A stretch of DNA of 64,000 bases, taken from contig SADC01000965.1 in assembly GCA_004194705.1 (NCBI GenBank), positions 1-64,000 on the forward strand, written 5' to 3'. The position numbers were made by a program, and so were the translations under genes. Positions 11,111-20,343 of this stretch are shown here, one piece after another (the stretch's first letter is position 1; every line of letters begins with the position of its first letter). Origin of the DNA: Ditylenchus dipsaci. Lineage: Eukaryota; Nematoda; Chromadorea; Rhabditida; Anguinidae. The notes below the pieces were generated by a model. The model was not told the origin of the DNA, did no database searches, and saw only the letters and a program-made list of their open reading frames with translations.

Positions 11111-11824
11111 TTCTTCCAAATTTTCCTCTTCACTTGTGGAATAGGTAGGCGGTAGATCCATAGGTTTCATTTCCTCTTGCCTCACATTCTCTTCCACTTT
11201 TTGGATGAACTGATTTTGACGGACAATCAACTCTTTTAAATCTTTGCACTTACGGTAGATTTCTAACGCTTCAGCATTAAGACGCAGAAAAGTGGGACCC
11301 CAAGAGAAAACTTCCATCAACTTTTTGGCTGCAGTCACCTTATTGACGATATAAAGACCAGCACCAACGCTTCAGCACATGTCAGCTTGCAAGGACGACC
11401 ATAGTTGACTGAATTCGCAGCGACCAGAAAAGGAAGGAGACGATGTTCGGCAGCCTAAAAAGCACGAATATTTTATAGTGCGTAGAAGTACAGGCATGAA
11501 TCAAAGCAAATAAACCTTAACCATATGGAGTGGTGTTTGCTCCACCTGATTCCAAGAGCAGTCGACAACACAAAGTCCTTGGCAAAAATAAACTCCCGAT
11601 CAGCTGGTGAAAGAGGACTGTTTACAGTAGGCGAAAGAACCAGCCCAGAAATTTTGGTGCCAAACTTCTGAAGTAACGAGGAGACCATGACGTTGCAGCT
11701 TCCGACCAGAACAGCGCTTTGGATCACATTGATTGAAATCGAAGATGGACAGACGACAAGAAATCACTGCTTCATTAGATGACTCTTTCTTCTTGCCTTC
11801 TACCAACTCAGCTTTCATTTTCAT
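11045..11824 (-). CDS. TSR3: 18S rRNA aminocarboxypropyltransferase TSR3-like
   Basis: TSR3 transfers the aminocarboxypropyl group of S-adenosylmethionine to a hypermodified uridine of 18S rRNA in late 40S maturation. Family hallmarks are visible in order from an ATG at 11822-11824: [12 protein letters not shown], then [30 protein letters not shown], an intron (11455-11515, GT..TTTTAG), [17 protein letters not shown] with LTCAEAL, and [11 protein letters not shown], followed by an acidic tail. The order and spacing match the family. At least three single-base frame breaks (near 11690, 11585 and 11360) separate segments that are individually well conserved, so I cannot say whether the gene is intact. 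It lies inside the TIR-bounded block 9846-12188. Confidence 0.8.
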
Positions 11825-12189
11825 TCTTCTGATCTGAATAATTAATAGTGCATAATGTATAAAGCTCACAGAGGTTGACTGTAACTTCCGATAGAAACAC
11901 ATACTGACACCTTTGACGCTATTTTTAACGGTTTTACAACAAGAATATTTACAGAGTAAAATGATGCACGAGCGGGGCATTGAACCTGAGCGGGTTGTAA
12001 AATCGTTGAAAAAAGTTTCCAGGAAACGGTTTCAAGAGTTTCGAGAAACGGTTTCAAGTGTTGCGTGAAACGGTTTCATGTATCCAAGAAACCATTTCTA
12101 GGAAACTTATGGTTTCCAAGAAACCATTGAAACCGTTTCCTGGAAACTGGTTTCATGCAACGGTTTCACGAGTATAAAAAGTGCCAATC

Positions 12190-12600
12190 AAGTAACTAAA
12201 GTGTGGTGCATAATTATACGAACACCCTAATTTTGCGTGTTTGAATATTTTTTGAAACAACTTTGAAAATTCATTGTTGCTTTGTGAAAGAGCATAGCAG
12301 AAAACGCTGTTTCCAGCCCAAAATTTAGATTTGTATCAGTGCTACAAAAGATTTGGCTGCGAATGCAAATAACAAATAACTATTTTGCACTAAACAAAAC
12401 ACTATAACACAGCACTACCATCAATAACAGCTTTAGAACGTGAGCGCTGAATCTTAGCTACAATTTGATAGGTCAATCTCTTCTTTTTCATCATTCCGAG
12501 AAAAGTTATGACCATCAGCAAAAAAGTGTCGATTTCTAGTCAAAATCAAACTAAATCTAAGGAAAAAACGTTGTTTGGTCGCATAAATACTGACTTTTCT
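12190..12600. other. no recognisable feature
   Basis: AT-rich sequence between the TSR3 block and the next element. No exon, hairpin or repeat is evident. Confidence 0.5.
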
Positions 12601-12603
12601 TAA

Positions 12604-12712
12604 TGGCCTGTTCACATACTGAGAGTGGGAGTGAGAGTGAGAGTAAGGGGGTGTTCACAATGGACTTCACTCTCACTCCCACTCTCAGGTGTTCACAATG
12701 CTTTTTTCTTTT
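12604..12712. mobile_element. miniature GTTCAC-ended element, GAGAGTGGGAGTGA core
   Basis: ATGGCCTGTTCACA start, core words GAGTGGGAGTGAGAG, internal GGTGTTCACAATG, then the complement CTCTCACTCCCACTCTC and GTGTTCACAAT. The ends match those at 6434 and 62690, but the core word is different. It is preceded by TTA. Confidence 0.65.
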
Positions 12713-12860
12713 GCGTAAAACTAATTAATTTTTTTTTCAAATTTTTCATAATATCATAGATTGCGACCAGATATTGTGAAAAACAAAGTTCATTTGAATT
12801 TCAATAGGCAAAAAAAGCTGTAAAGGTTCAAGACACCAATCATCTCCTTCTCTTTTAAAC

Positions 12861-13461
12861 TACAGGGTGGCCCAAAAAACCTGAAATTTTTCAAAATTAA
12901 CACGGTTTTATTTAAAGCTTTTGAATTTTTCATTTCTAACATCATTTAGCAGTGTTTGATAGCTTGTTTGAACACCAAGATCAAGTGCTATGTGCTAGTA
13001 GAAGAACATTTCGAAAATTACAACAAAAATTTAAATAATTTTATCAGAATTTCTTGTTCGAATTTAGACATTTAAAGCATCTTAATTGAGACAGTTACAG
13101 CCATCAAAATTTTGCGTGTCGCATTTATTTATTGTTTTGTTCATCGTGCTCTCTTATTTTTGCATTAAATTCGGTGTAACAAGGATGGACGGTTGCAGTC
13201 TTAGGTTATAAGGTCAGCTTCAAGGCAAGCAACATATCGGAAGCAACCACGTAGTGAGTTAGCCCTGTGCAGAGAGCCACGTTAATCTCATGCTTAGAGA
13301 GCTAGACCTAAAGGTTACGGCAGAATGAGAGGACTCAGAGCCGGCCTCACAACCGTTAGTTCAACATCCTTGTTAACACCAAAAAATCTTTATTTCAGAC
13401 GGTGCGCGCAAGCCCTTGACAAAAATTTTCAAAAATTTTCAGGTTTTTTGGCCACCCTTTA
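12861..13461. mobile_element. Tc1/mariner-type MITE (GGGTGGCCCAAAAAACC ends)
   Basis: TACAGGGTGGCCCAAAAAAC at the left and the complement ending CCACCCTTTA at the right, TA-bounded. The arms continue about 35 bp (CCTGAAATTTTTCAAAA). The interior of about 500 bp has no coding frame I can support. Confidence 0.8.
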
Positions 13462-13614
13462 GGCTGAGGACGAAGAGATGAAAGACGGGGACGCCATGAC
13501 GATTCTCTGGCAATGGAGAGCTCACGCAATTCATCACAACCAGCTGTATCCAGCGTTCGAAATTTCCATATACCTTCACGCAGATGGTGTTGAGAACGCT
13601 ATTTTAGACGATTA
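13462..13614 (+). CDS. short coding-like exon, unassigned
   Basis: Right after the MITE end, the frame AEDEEMKDGDAMTILWQWRA, then HHNQLYPAFEISIYLHADGV, ENAILDD and a stop at 13612-13614 is open for about 48 codons with mixed, protein-like composition. The MITE's terminal CTTTAG would serve as a splice acceptor. No family is recognised and no upstream exon was found, so it may be chance or a last exon. Confidence 0.25.
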
Positions 13615-13881
13615 AAAAACCGTGAACACACTGACTGTTGAATTCTCCCAATTGGCTCAGTCAGTTTATTAGATTCAAGCGTTGTGAAAGAATGGCATCT
13701 TTACTCTCTTGGAGTTCAAAAAAAGTATCAGAACAATTTGGCCTGGTGACCGATGAGGGATAACAAGTACAGATATTGATTCGCAGATTGTTTTATCATC
13801 GATTCCACATTTGCGATCGGTTATGTGCAATTACGCATTACCATAGCGACATTTGCAGATCTAACCCTTGCAGATGCGAGA

Positions 13882-14130
13882 TACCGTATTTTCTATATTA
13901 ATTGCCCCGGGGTAATTATTTTCCAACCCCAAAAACAACGGAAAAAAATTATTTTGATTTTGAAATTTTTGAGTGCTCAACCAAGATCTAAAAAGTGGAA
14001 TCAACTAAGTTCGTGGTGATTAAGAAAACGCAGAAAACAGAATTGCAAAATAATTTTTTTGAGCTGAGATATAGGGTGCCTATGGGGGGTAATTATTAGA
14101 GAGGGGGTAATTAATAGAGAAAATACGGTA
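13882..14130. mobile_element. TACCGTAT-family MITE (copy with TTAATTGCCCC interior)
   Basis: Ends TACCGTATTTTCTATATTAA and complement ending AATACGGTA. The inner arms read TTGCCCCGGGGTAATTA / GGGGGTAATTA. This is one of about ten copies in the window that share these ends. Confidence 0.75.
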
Positions 14131-14134
14131 TGCA

Positions 14135-14700
14135 GACTGAAGTTTGCGACTTTACATTTTTATTACGACATTTCCGATGCGACAGCAGACGCGACTTTTT
14201 CAGACCCACATTTGCAAATGCGACATTTGCAGACTTATATATGTTGCAGTAACGGGAAACTTATAATTTTTGATGGAGATAGCAACATAGAAGTGGAAAC
14301 CAATGTCAAAAGGTAGATGTAACTGTCTTCCCCGTTAAAGAACAAATCTCGGTCTGCAAATGTCACGTCTGCAAATGTTGGTCGGCAAATGTGGCATATG
14401 TGAATATGGGTTTTAAAATTTTGTTATGAAAATGGTGCTTCCTCAAATGAATAGTCTGTTATTGTCGGCCTACAAATTTAGAGATTCCAAATGTCGGTCT
14501 AAATTTGAATGATATGTAAAAGTAGTGTCTGAAAATGTCTAGTTGTGAAATGTTGCAGCTGTTAATGTCGCAAAGTCAATGACGTTCATGTACTATCAAC
14601 ATGCAATTTTCTGTTTGCACATGACGATATGCAGATGACGGGCTGAAATAATTCAACGGCAAAATTGCACAGGCAAAATTGCACAGGCAAAATTGCAAAA
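14135..14700. repeat. GCAAATGTCG short-word array
   Basis: Degenerate units with the word GCAAATGTC or its complement GACATTTGC, spaced 15-22 bp, flip orientation near 14300. The tail has three direct GGCAAAATTGCACA units (14660-14697). Confidence 0.65.
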
Positions 14701-14943
14701 GTATGAACTGCTAGAATATATATTCAAATGTCTTGTTTGCCTTTTCTAGTCCTCATCTGTCACCAGGCCCAATTTAGACAACTATGGATCGGGGCTCGCA
14801 TAGGGAGAAATGAATGAAGCACTGAGAACATAAAATAATGTTAAAAATGCCGTGAAAGCTCTATTAATAGTCTTGTGTCTATTATAGAAATTTACGAGAC
14901 ATTATAACTATCCAACAAGCAATCTTTTGTCGTAATCTCTATA

Positions 14944-15312
14944 TAGTATTTGGCATGTGTGGGTGGGTAACGCTATTTTGACTTCGAAGGCCAAAATGGG
15001 GCGTAGAGGGAAAATCTTTTTTGCGGATTAAATCATCGTGTTCGCCAGAATGTCAGCTTTCGTATAAAAAAAAAGAGCGTCACAAAATACGCGTTTTAAG
15101 AGGGGCATCGGCCTATTTTTATGAATGAAGTCATAGCATTTGGCATGTGTGGGTAACGCTTTTTTGACTTGGAAGGCCCAAAATGGGTCGTAGAAAGGGA
15201 AATACTTTTTGCGGGTAAGTTCATCGTGTTTCTCAGAATGTCAGCTTTTGTTTAAAAAAAACGTCGTCTGAAAGTACGCGTTTTAAGAGGGGCATGTGCC
15301 CATTTTTATGAA
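14944..15312. repeat. direct tandem duplication, unit about 185 bp
   Basis: The block starting TTTGGCATGTGTGGGT and ending in CGCGTTTTAAGAGGGGCAT is present twice head to tail (14950-15120 and 15140-15300), about 85-90% alike by eye. There is no coding content. Confidence 0.8.
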
Positions 15313-15479
15313 AGCCATTTTTCATTGAACACCTTTTACTTTGAAATTTGAAAGTTTCGCGCAATAATGGTATTTGTCTCGACATGAAAACTATTTGTTG
15401 GCGCGTGTTCAATTCCCGTCCTCTCAAAAAAACAGCTATTAAATACCCTAAGCCCATGCTTCTTACAAACAAATCTTTG

Positions 15480-16090
15480 GGGTGAGGCCCAAACCATCAA
15501 GATGGGGCCAGAAACACAGGATGTCCCGAACCACCAGCAAAGTACCCGAACCATCAGCACCAGGTTCGAACCACCAGGATATGGCTCACACTACCAAAGC
15601 CTGAACCATCAGGATGGGGCCCAAACGACGTAGGTAGCCCCCCCCCTCAACGACCATGATGGGCCCGAAACACCAGGAACGTTACTTAATCATCAGGACC
15701 GGGCTCGAATCGCCCGGACGTGGCTCACACTACCAGATAGGGTCTAAACTACCAGGATGGGGTCCAAGTGACGTTAGCACAGCCCCCTCCCCCTCGAACA
15801 TCAGGATGGGGCCCGAACCACAAGAATAATGCCCCAACCACCAGGATCGGCCCTGAACCACGTGGACACCCCCAACCACTAGGATCGGGCCCCAACCACC
15901 AGAATGGGTCATAAACCATCAGGATCGGGCCCAAACCTCCAAAATGTGGCCCAAACTCTCGGGATGCTGCCCGAACCACCAAGATGGGTCTCAAACCACG
16001 TGGATAGACCCTAATCACGAGTATGGGGCACAAACGACGTCGATACCACTCAACCACCAAGATGGGGGCCCAAAACACCAGGGTGGTAGT
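15480..16090. repeat. minisatellite, CCACCAGGATGGGGCCCGAA-like units (left part)
   Basis: Units of about 28-33 bp of the form ACCACCAGGATGGGGCCCGA vary in every copy. Minus-strand open frames rich in WGPILVV are a by-product of the unit length. The same repeat resumes at 16977-17200, so one array was split by the element between. Confidence 0.8.
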
Positions 16091-16976
16091 CAGGGGTGGT
16101 AGTAACAATCAACGGATAAAATCCGCGGATACGGATCAATCCGCGGATAGAATATCCGGGGATAAAAACCCGTAGTAACAATCACGGATAGAAATATTCG
16201 CGGATTTATCCGCAGCTAAGGATAAATCCGCGGATATATCCACGGATTTTATCAGCGGATAAAATCTGCCAATAAATATGAGCGTGGTTATTTCCACTAA
16301 AAGTAAAAAAAGTTATATTACCATTTTTTATGTTCTCCTTAAACCAGGAAAATGTTTTATCCATGTGTTATTTTACAAAATCAGTCGAAAAATATTGCAT
16401 AAATCTTTTTCGCGCCATATTTTCGAAGAATATTCCAGAATTGTTCCCTTAAATCTGTCTAAAGTTTTTATAATTTCTACAATTAGTCTAACACAGGGAT
16501 GGAAAAAGTATTTTTCTAAAAACATTTGTACACTTAGAAACCGCAGAAGCTCTCTTTCAAAGTTTTATTTTAAAGTCCGGAGTATAACTTTCACCCAGAG
16601 AGATTAGTTTTCGGAATGCTGTTTTAATGATTGCTAAGCATTTTCTCTGTGCAAAGACGATAAAAAATTAATTTTAATAATTTTTGAAAAAGAAATTTAT
16701 GGCAGCAAAAACACGGCTAAAAGACTACTTTTTAAACAAGCACCTATTTTTAATAGTATAGTACACCTATTAAAACGTATTCAAGCGTTTTTGGAAAGTA
16801 ATCGATTTAAAAATACACAAGAAAATATTTTTCCGCGGATTTATCCTGCTCCCGACCAGGCTAAGGATAATATCCGTGGATACAGATAAATATCCGCGCA
16901 TTTTTAATTGTTACTACCGATTATCCGTATCCGCGGATTTTATCCGCGGATATTTTGATTGTTACTACCACCCCAG
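16090..16976. mobile_element. hAT-like MITE, ATCCGCGGATA core, inserted in a minisatellite
   Basis: Ends CAGGGGTGGTAGTAACAATC and complement GATTGTTACTACCACCCC(AG). Subterminal words are ATCCGCGGATA (16110-16270, mirrored 16830-16955). CAGGGGTGG is a common hAT terminus. No clean 8-bp target duplication is readable, because the flanks are degenerate minisatellite. The interior open frame 16278-16607 has no recognisable domain. Confidence 0.65.
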
Positions 16977-17300
16977 AATGTGGCACAAACCACTGGGATG
17001 TTGCCTGAACCACCAGGATAGGTCCTAAACTACGTGGATAGCCCTCAATCAGCAGGATGGGACCTGGACCCTCTGTATAGGGCCGGATTACCAGGACAGT
17101 GAGCAGAACCGAGCCCGAATCACGTGGAAACAACCAGAATGGGGACTTAACCACCTAATTACCCCCAAACCACCAGTAAAGTATCGGGGGAGAAGAGTGA
17201 GCCGGAACTTTGAAGGTAAGAAAAGAGTACCCAGGAAAAGGGTCGCCAGGAGAGACGGGGGTACACAGAAAGGGGTAATCAGGGGAGTGAGATGGATTGA
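16977..17300. repeat. minisatellite, right part
   Basis: Continuation of the ACCACCAGGATG-type units after the inserted element, fading into irregular purine-rich sequence. Confidence 0.7.
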
Positions 17301-17424
17301 TATTTTTTTTAAATTTCAAAATAGAATAGAGGCGCCGATAGGCGCCTGTTGTTCATAGTTTACAGTATTATGAACAAATTCAAAAAATAAAATATCAAAA
17401 TGACAAGTTAAATGCAAAATAGAA

Positions 17425-17790
17425 AAATGCATTGTGAACACCCGAGAGTGAGAGTTAAGGGTGTTGGGTTGGCCAGACTTGCGGACAACGTTTTGCGGAC
17501 GCAACACTTGCGGACGAAAATTTGCGGAAAAAGATTTGCGGACGAGACTTTGCGGATAAAGCGAAGTTTAGCAGAAAAGGAGCAGAAAAAAGAAGGTATC
17601 TCAAGCCGGAGTGAAGGATGACAGCATAGAAAACTAAGTTGGTCGAACCTGTGACTTAGGCGATGCTTGTATGAAGTTCGCAAATTCTCGTCCGCAAATC
17701 TTTGTCCGCAAACCTTGCATCCGCAAGATTTGATCCGCAAAAGATGAGGCGCAAAACCTCATCTGCAAAGCTTTGTCCGCAATAATCACT
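17425..17790. repeat. TTGCGGACGA word array, inverted halves
   Basis: TTGCGGACGAAAA-like units at 17475-17560 face TTTGTCCGCAAA-like units at 17680-17785. Before it, GTGAACACCCGAGAGTGAGAG (17437) resembles the interior of the GTTCAC-ended element at 12604. Confidence 0.7.
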
Positions 17791-17849
17791 GAACAAATTG
17801 CTCGATTAGTACAAACCGCCTTTTAAGTGTCAATCGCTCCGTTTTTCAC

Positions 17850-18383
17850 TACAGGGTGGCGCAACATAAACGCATGAATAAATTTTCGCCATAACTTTTT
17901 AAATTTGCGGTACTTTGACGAGATCTTTTTTTTTATTCGAAAGCTGAATGAATGAGAAATCGAATGACACCAAACTTATTGGTTTTCGTGTTTGTTATCA
18001 CTTTTAAAACATGTTTGATTGAAAATTTATTTTTTCTTCTTTTAGCCATGGTCTACAGTGCTCAAGAGAAGGCAAAGTGCGTCGAAATGTTCATTGAGGA
18101 AGGCAAAAGCGTGGCCGGAGCAATCGGAGCCTACGAAACTCGCTTCGAATACTGCCTAGAAGTGAATGGGAAAAGTACAGAACAGGAATATTAGTGAAAA
18201 TCATTGTTATTTTTGTCCGTTAAAATTGGGTGTGTTCAAATAAAGAATTCTTTGCATGTTTGGTGTCATTCGATTTCTCATTCATTCAGCTTTCGAATAA
18301 AAAAAAAGATCTCGTCAAAGTACCGCAAATTTAAAAAGTTATGGCGAAAATTCATTTATGCGTTTATGTTGCGCCATCCTGTA
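17850..18383. mobile_element. Tc1/mariner-type MITE with in-frame mini-ORF
   Basis: TACAGGGTGGCGCAACATAA and complement ending ATGTTGCGCCATCCTGTA, TA-bounded. The arms of about 150 bp include CGCCATAACTTTTTAAATTT and GAATGACACCAAAC (mirrored). It is the sister of 3582-4176. The interior is a fused remnant of the parental transposase gene. Confidence 0.88.
18048..18194 (+). CDS. mini-transposase ORF: N-terminus fused to C-terminus
   Basis: A 48-codon ORF starting ATG GTC TAC. The first part, VYSAQEKAKCVEMFIEEGKS, looks like the N-terminal helix-turn-helix start of mariner-type transposases. It is followed directly by AIGAYETRFEYCLEVNGKS and TEQEY-stop, which aligns with the C-terminal AIGAYERRLEYSLAVNGRS of the remnant at 3754-3961. 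The whole catalytic region between is missing, but the frame is kept. It is most likely an internal-deletion derivative. A small DNA-binding protein that could modulate the parental transposase is an open possibility; no function is shown. Confidence 0.6.
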   Translation: MVYSAQEKAKCVEMFIEEGKSVAGAIGAYETRFEYCLEVNGKSTEQEY

Positions 18384-18408
18384 TTTTGCCTCAAATCTCA
18401 TATCCAAT

Positions 18409-18799
18409 CAGTGATGTCAATAATGCCGAAAAACTGTACTACAGTTGCAAAAACTGTAATACAGTTTAGAACTGTACTACACTTTAAAAACTGTAGTACA
18501 GTTTCAAAACTGTAGTACAGTTTAAAATAGTAGTCAAAACTGTACTACTGTTTTGAAAACAGTACTACTGTTTTCTGAAAACAGTAGTACTGTTTTCAAA
18601 ACAGTAGTACAGTTTTGACTACTATTTTAAACTGTACTACAGTTTTGAAACTGTACTACAGTTTTTAAAGTGTAGTACAGTTCTAAACTGTACTACAGTT
18701 TTGAAACTGTAGTACAGTTTTTAAAGTGTAGTACAGTTCTAAACTGTAGTACAGTTTTTGCAACTGTAGTACAGTTTTTCGGCATTATTGACATCACTG
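18409..18799. mobile_element. hAT MITE, ACTGTAGTACAGTTTT core, 8-bp TSD
   Basis: The ends CAGTGATGTCAATAATGCCG are perfectly inverted. The flanking duplication is TATCCAAT at 18401-18408 and 18800-18807. The whole interior consists of the palindromic word ACTGTAGTACAGT repeated about every 22-24 bp, turning around at about 18565. An 8-bp TSD with CAG..CTG ends is diagnostic of hAT. A diverged relative may be at 27505-27600. Confidence 0.92.
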
Positions 18800-18809
18800 T
18801 ATCCAATGA

Positions 18810-19665
18810 TTTTTTATCCCCCTTTTTAAAAATAGGTAGAAAAATAAAAAAGCTAGATTAAAACAATTGCTGGCTCCCGACTTAATTTTTGTGTATCTTG
18901 TTTAAAAAACATGCATGAACGATGTATACGATGTATTCGTCACTAATTTCAGACCCGTCAATCGACTTCTTTGGCTACTAATGTGTGTTATATGTGGCTG
19001 AAGTAGTGCAGTTAAGGTGTCTCTTACATCGACACTCGACTGTAGTACAAAAGTCGTTAAAAAAGTATTTCTTGTAAATTCTTCTTTTTTGTAATTGCAT
19101 TTCCTTTTAAAAAAAACGGATTTGTATAACAGGAGTCGACTGTACTAAAACATTCCAGCATGTATTTTCCCGCTTGCTACGAGTACATTGATACACTAAT
19201 TTGCGACCTTTTCTTAAATGTTCTGGCCTATCACCTGTTTTTTTCAGCAACAGTCTGTTAGTGATGGTGTGTGTGTAAAACGAGTTTTTCTTGTACACAA
19301 TTTTATTAAAACACACCCTTTACCTACACCACCACTTCTTTGATATTTGTTGTTTTGTAAATCGTCGGGAAAATAAGTTATTTTTAGTTTTCACCACAGC
19401 ACAATGACATTTTTTTGAACAATTCAACTAAATGGGTCTTTTAATTTTTACAATTTTTTAAAACGATCCACGCATATTATAAGAAATTTTTACGCACTGT
19501 GTACAATTTTTTGGTGTTAATGTTTCAGAAAAAAATTAGAACTGTATTTCCTCTAGATATTCTCTATAGGGAATAATTAGAAAAGGCCAACTTAGGACAA
19601 TTGCAATTAGGATGGTCTTTTTGTCGGAACTAACCTTTTTTAGAGCAACGCATATAAGGCAGCTA
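18810..19665. other. no recognisable feature
   Basis: AT-rich single-copy-looking sequence. No exon or inverted repeat could be supported. Confidence 0.45.
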
Positions 19666-19667
19666 TA

Positions 19668-19787
19668 TACTGTAAATCCTCTGATTAGCTGACCCCTAAA
19701 ATTTCGAAATTGACTCTAAACTTTTCAAATTTTTTTTGGCAGTTCAATAGTGAACCGACCGGTCGGCTGATTACATTATTTACGGTA
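19668..19787. mobile_element. TACCGTAT-family MITE, diverged
   Basis: TACTGTAAATCCTCTGATTA... at the left, and ...GCTGATTACATTATTTACGGTA at the right. Short, with inner CTGACCCC / ACCGGTCGG. Confidence 0.55.
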
Positions 19788-20343
19788 TGCGTTTATGCAG
19801 GACCTGGAAATATATGCCTTGTTTCCATTCTGCTGATTTTTTGAAATTTTCAAGTATCAGGGCATTGCATTTGTGGCTCTGTACGACAATATGACACTTT
19901 GCTGTGCTTAGCAGGATAGGTCAACGTTTACTAGAGTCTATGTACTCAAACATGTTCTAGATTTAATTTTTTTTAAAAAAAAACGTGTTCGAGTCCATCC
20001 TCGCCTACCCTGGCCTAAGCGCAAGCAAAAAATATATCAGATTGATGCACTCAGGCTTGAAAATTTCTAAAAAAACCAAGGGAACCAAAAAATATTTGTT
20101 ATTATTCCCGAGGAGCACTTTTGGGGGTTTAACCGAGAAGCGCCAAATTTTTTAATTAAAAATTTTCGCATTTTATTTTGCTGCTGTTGTTTGTGAAGAA
20201 GAATAGTTGACTTTCTAATCACATCTTTTATATTTCTAATCGAAGAGCTCGTAGGTAGCTTTATCACTTTTTTCAACATTCTCTTTCTATTTGAAAGAAG
20301 AGATCCATAGCTATATTTTATAAATTTAAATTGTTTGAAATTC

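Larger units (their letters stand above)
9846..12188. mobile_element. TIR-bounded block enclosing TSR3 and a zinc-binding fragment
   Basis: The left end TGGCACTTTTTATACTCG, continuing GTGAAACCGTTGCATGAAACC, is repeated inverted at the right end (about 12130-12188). Behind each end lies an array of the word GAAACCGTTTC (9866-10020; inverted 12000-12175), the word-array architecture seen in other elements here. Between the arrays lie host-type coding sequences. I found no transposase and no clear target duplication, so the block is either a gene-carrying non-autonomous element or a gene flanked by two half-elements. Confidence 0.6.

Noticed and set aside
15749..16108. 119-codon - strand frame with repeated WGPILVV motifs
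   Set aside because: A minisatellite by-product; every unit carries different substitutions with no sign of selection on the protein.
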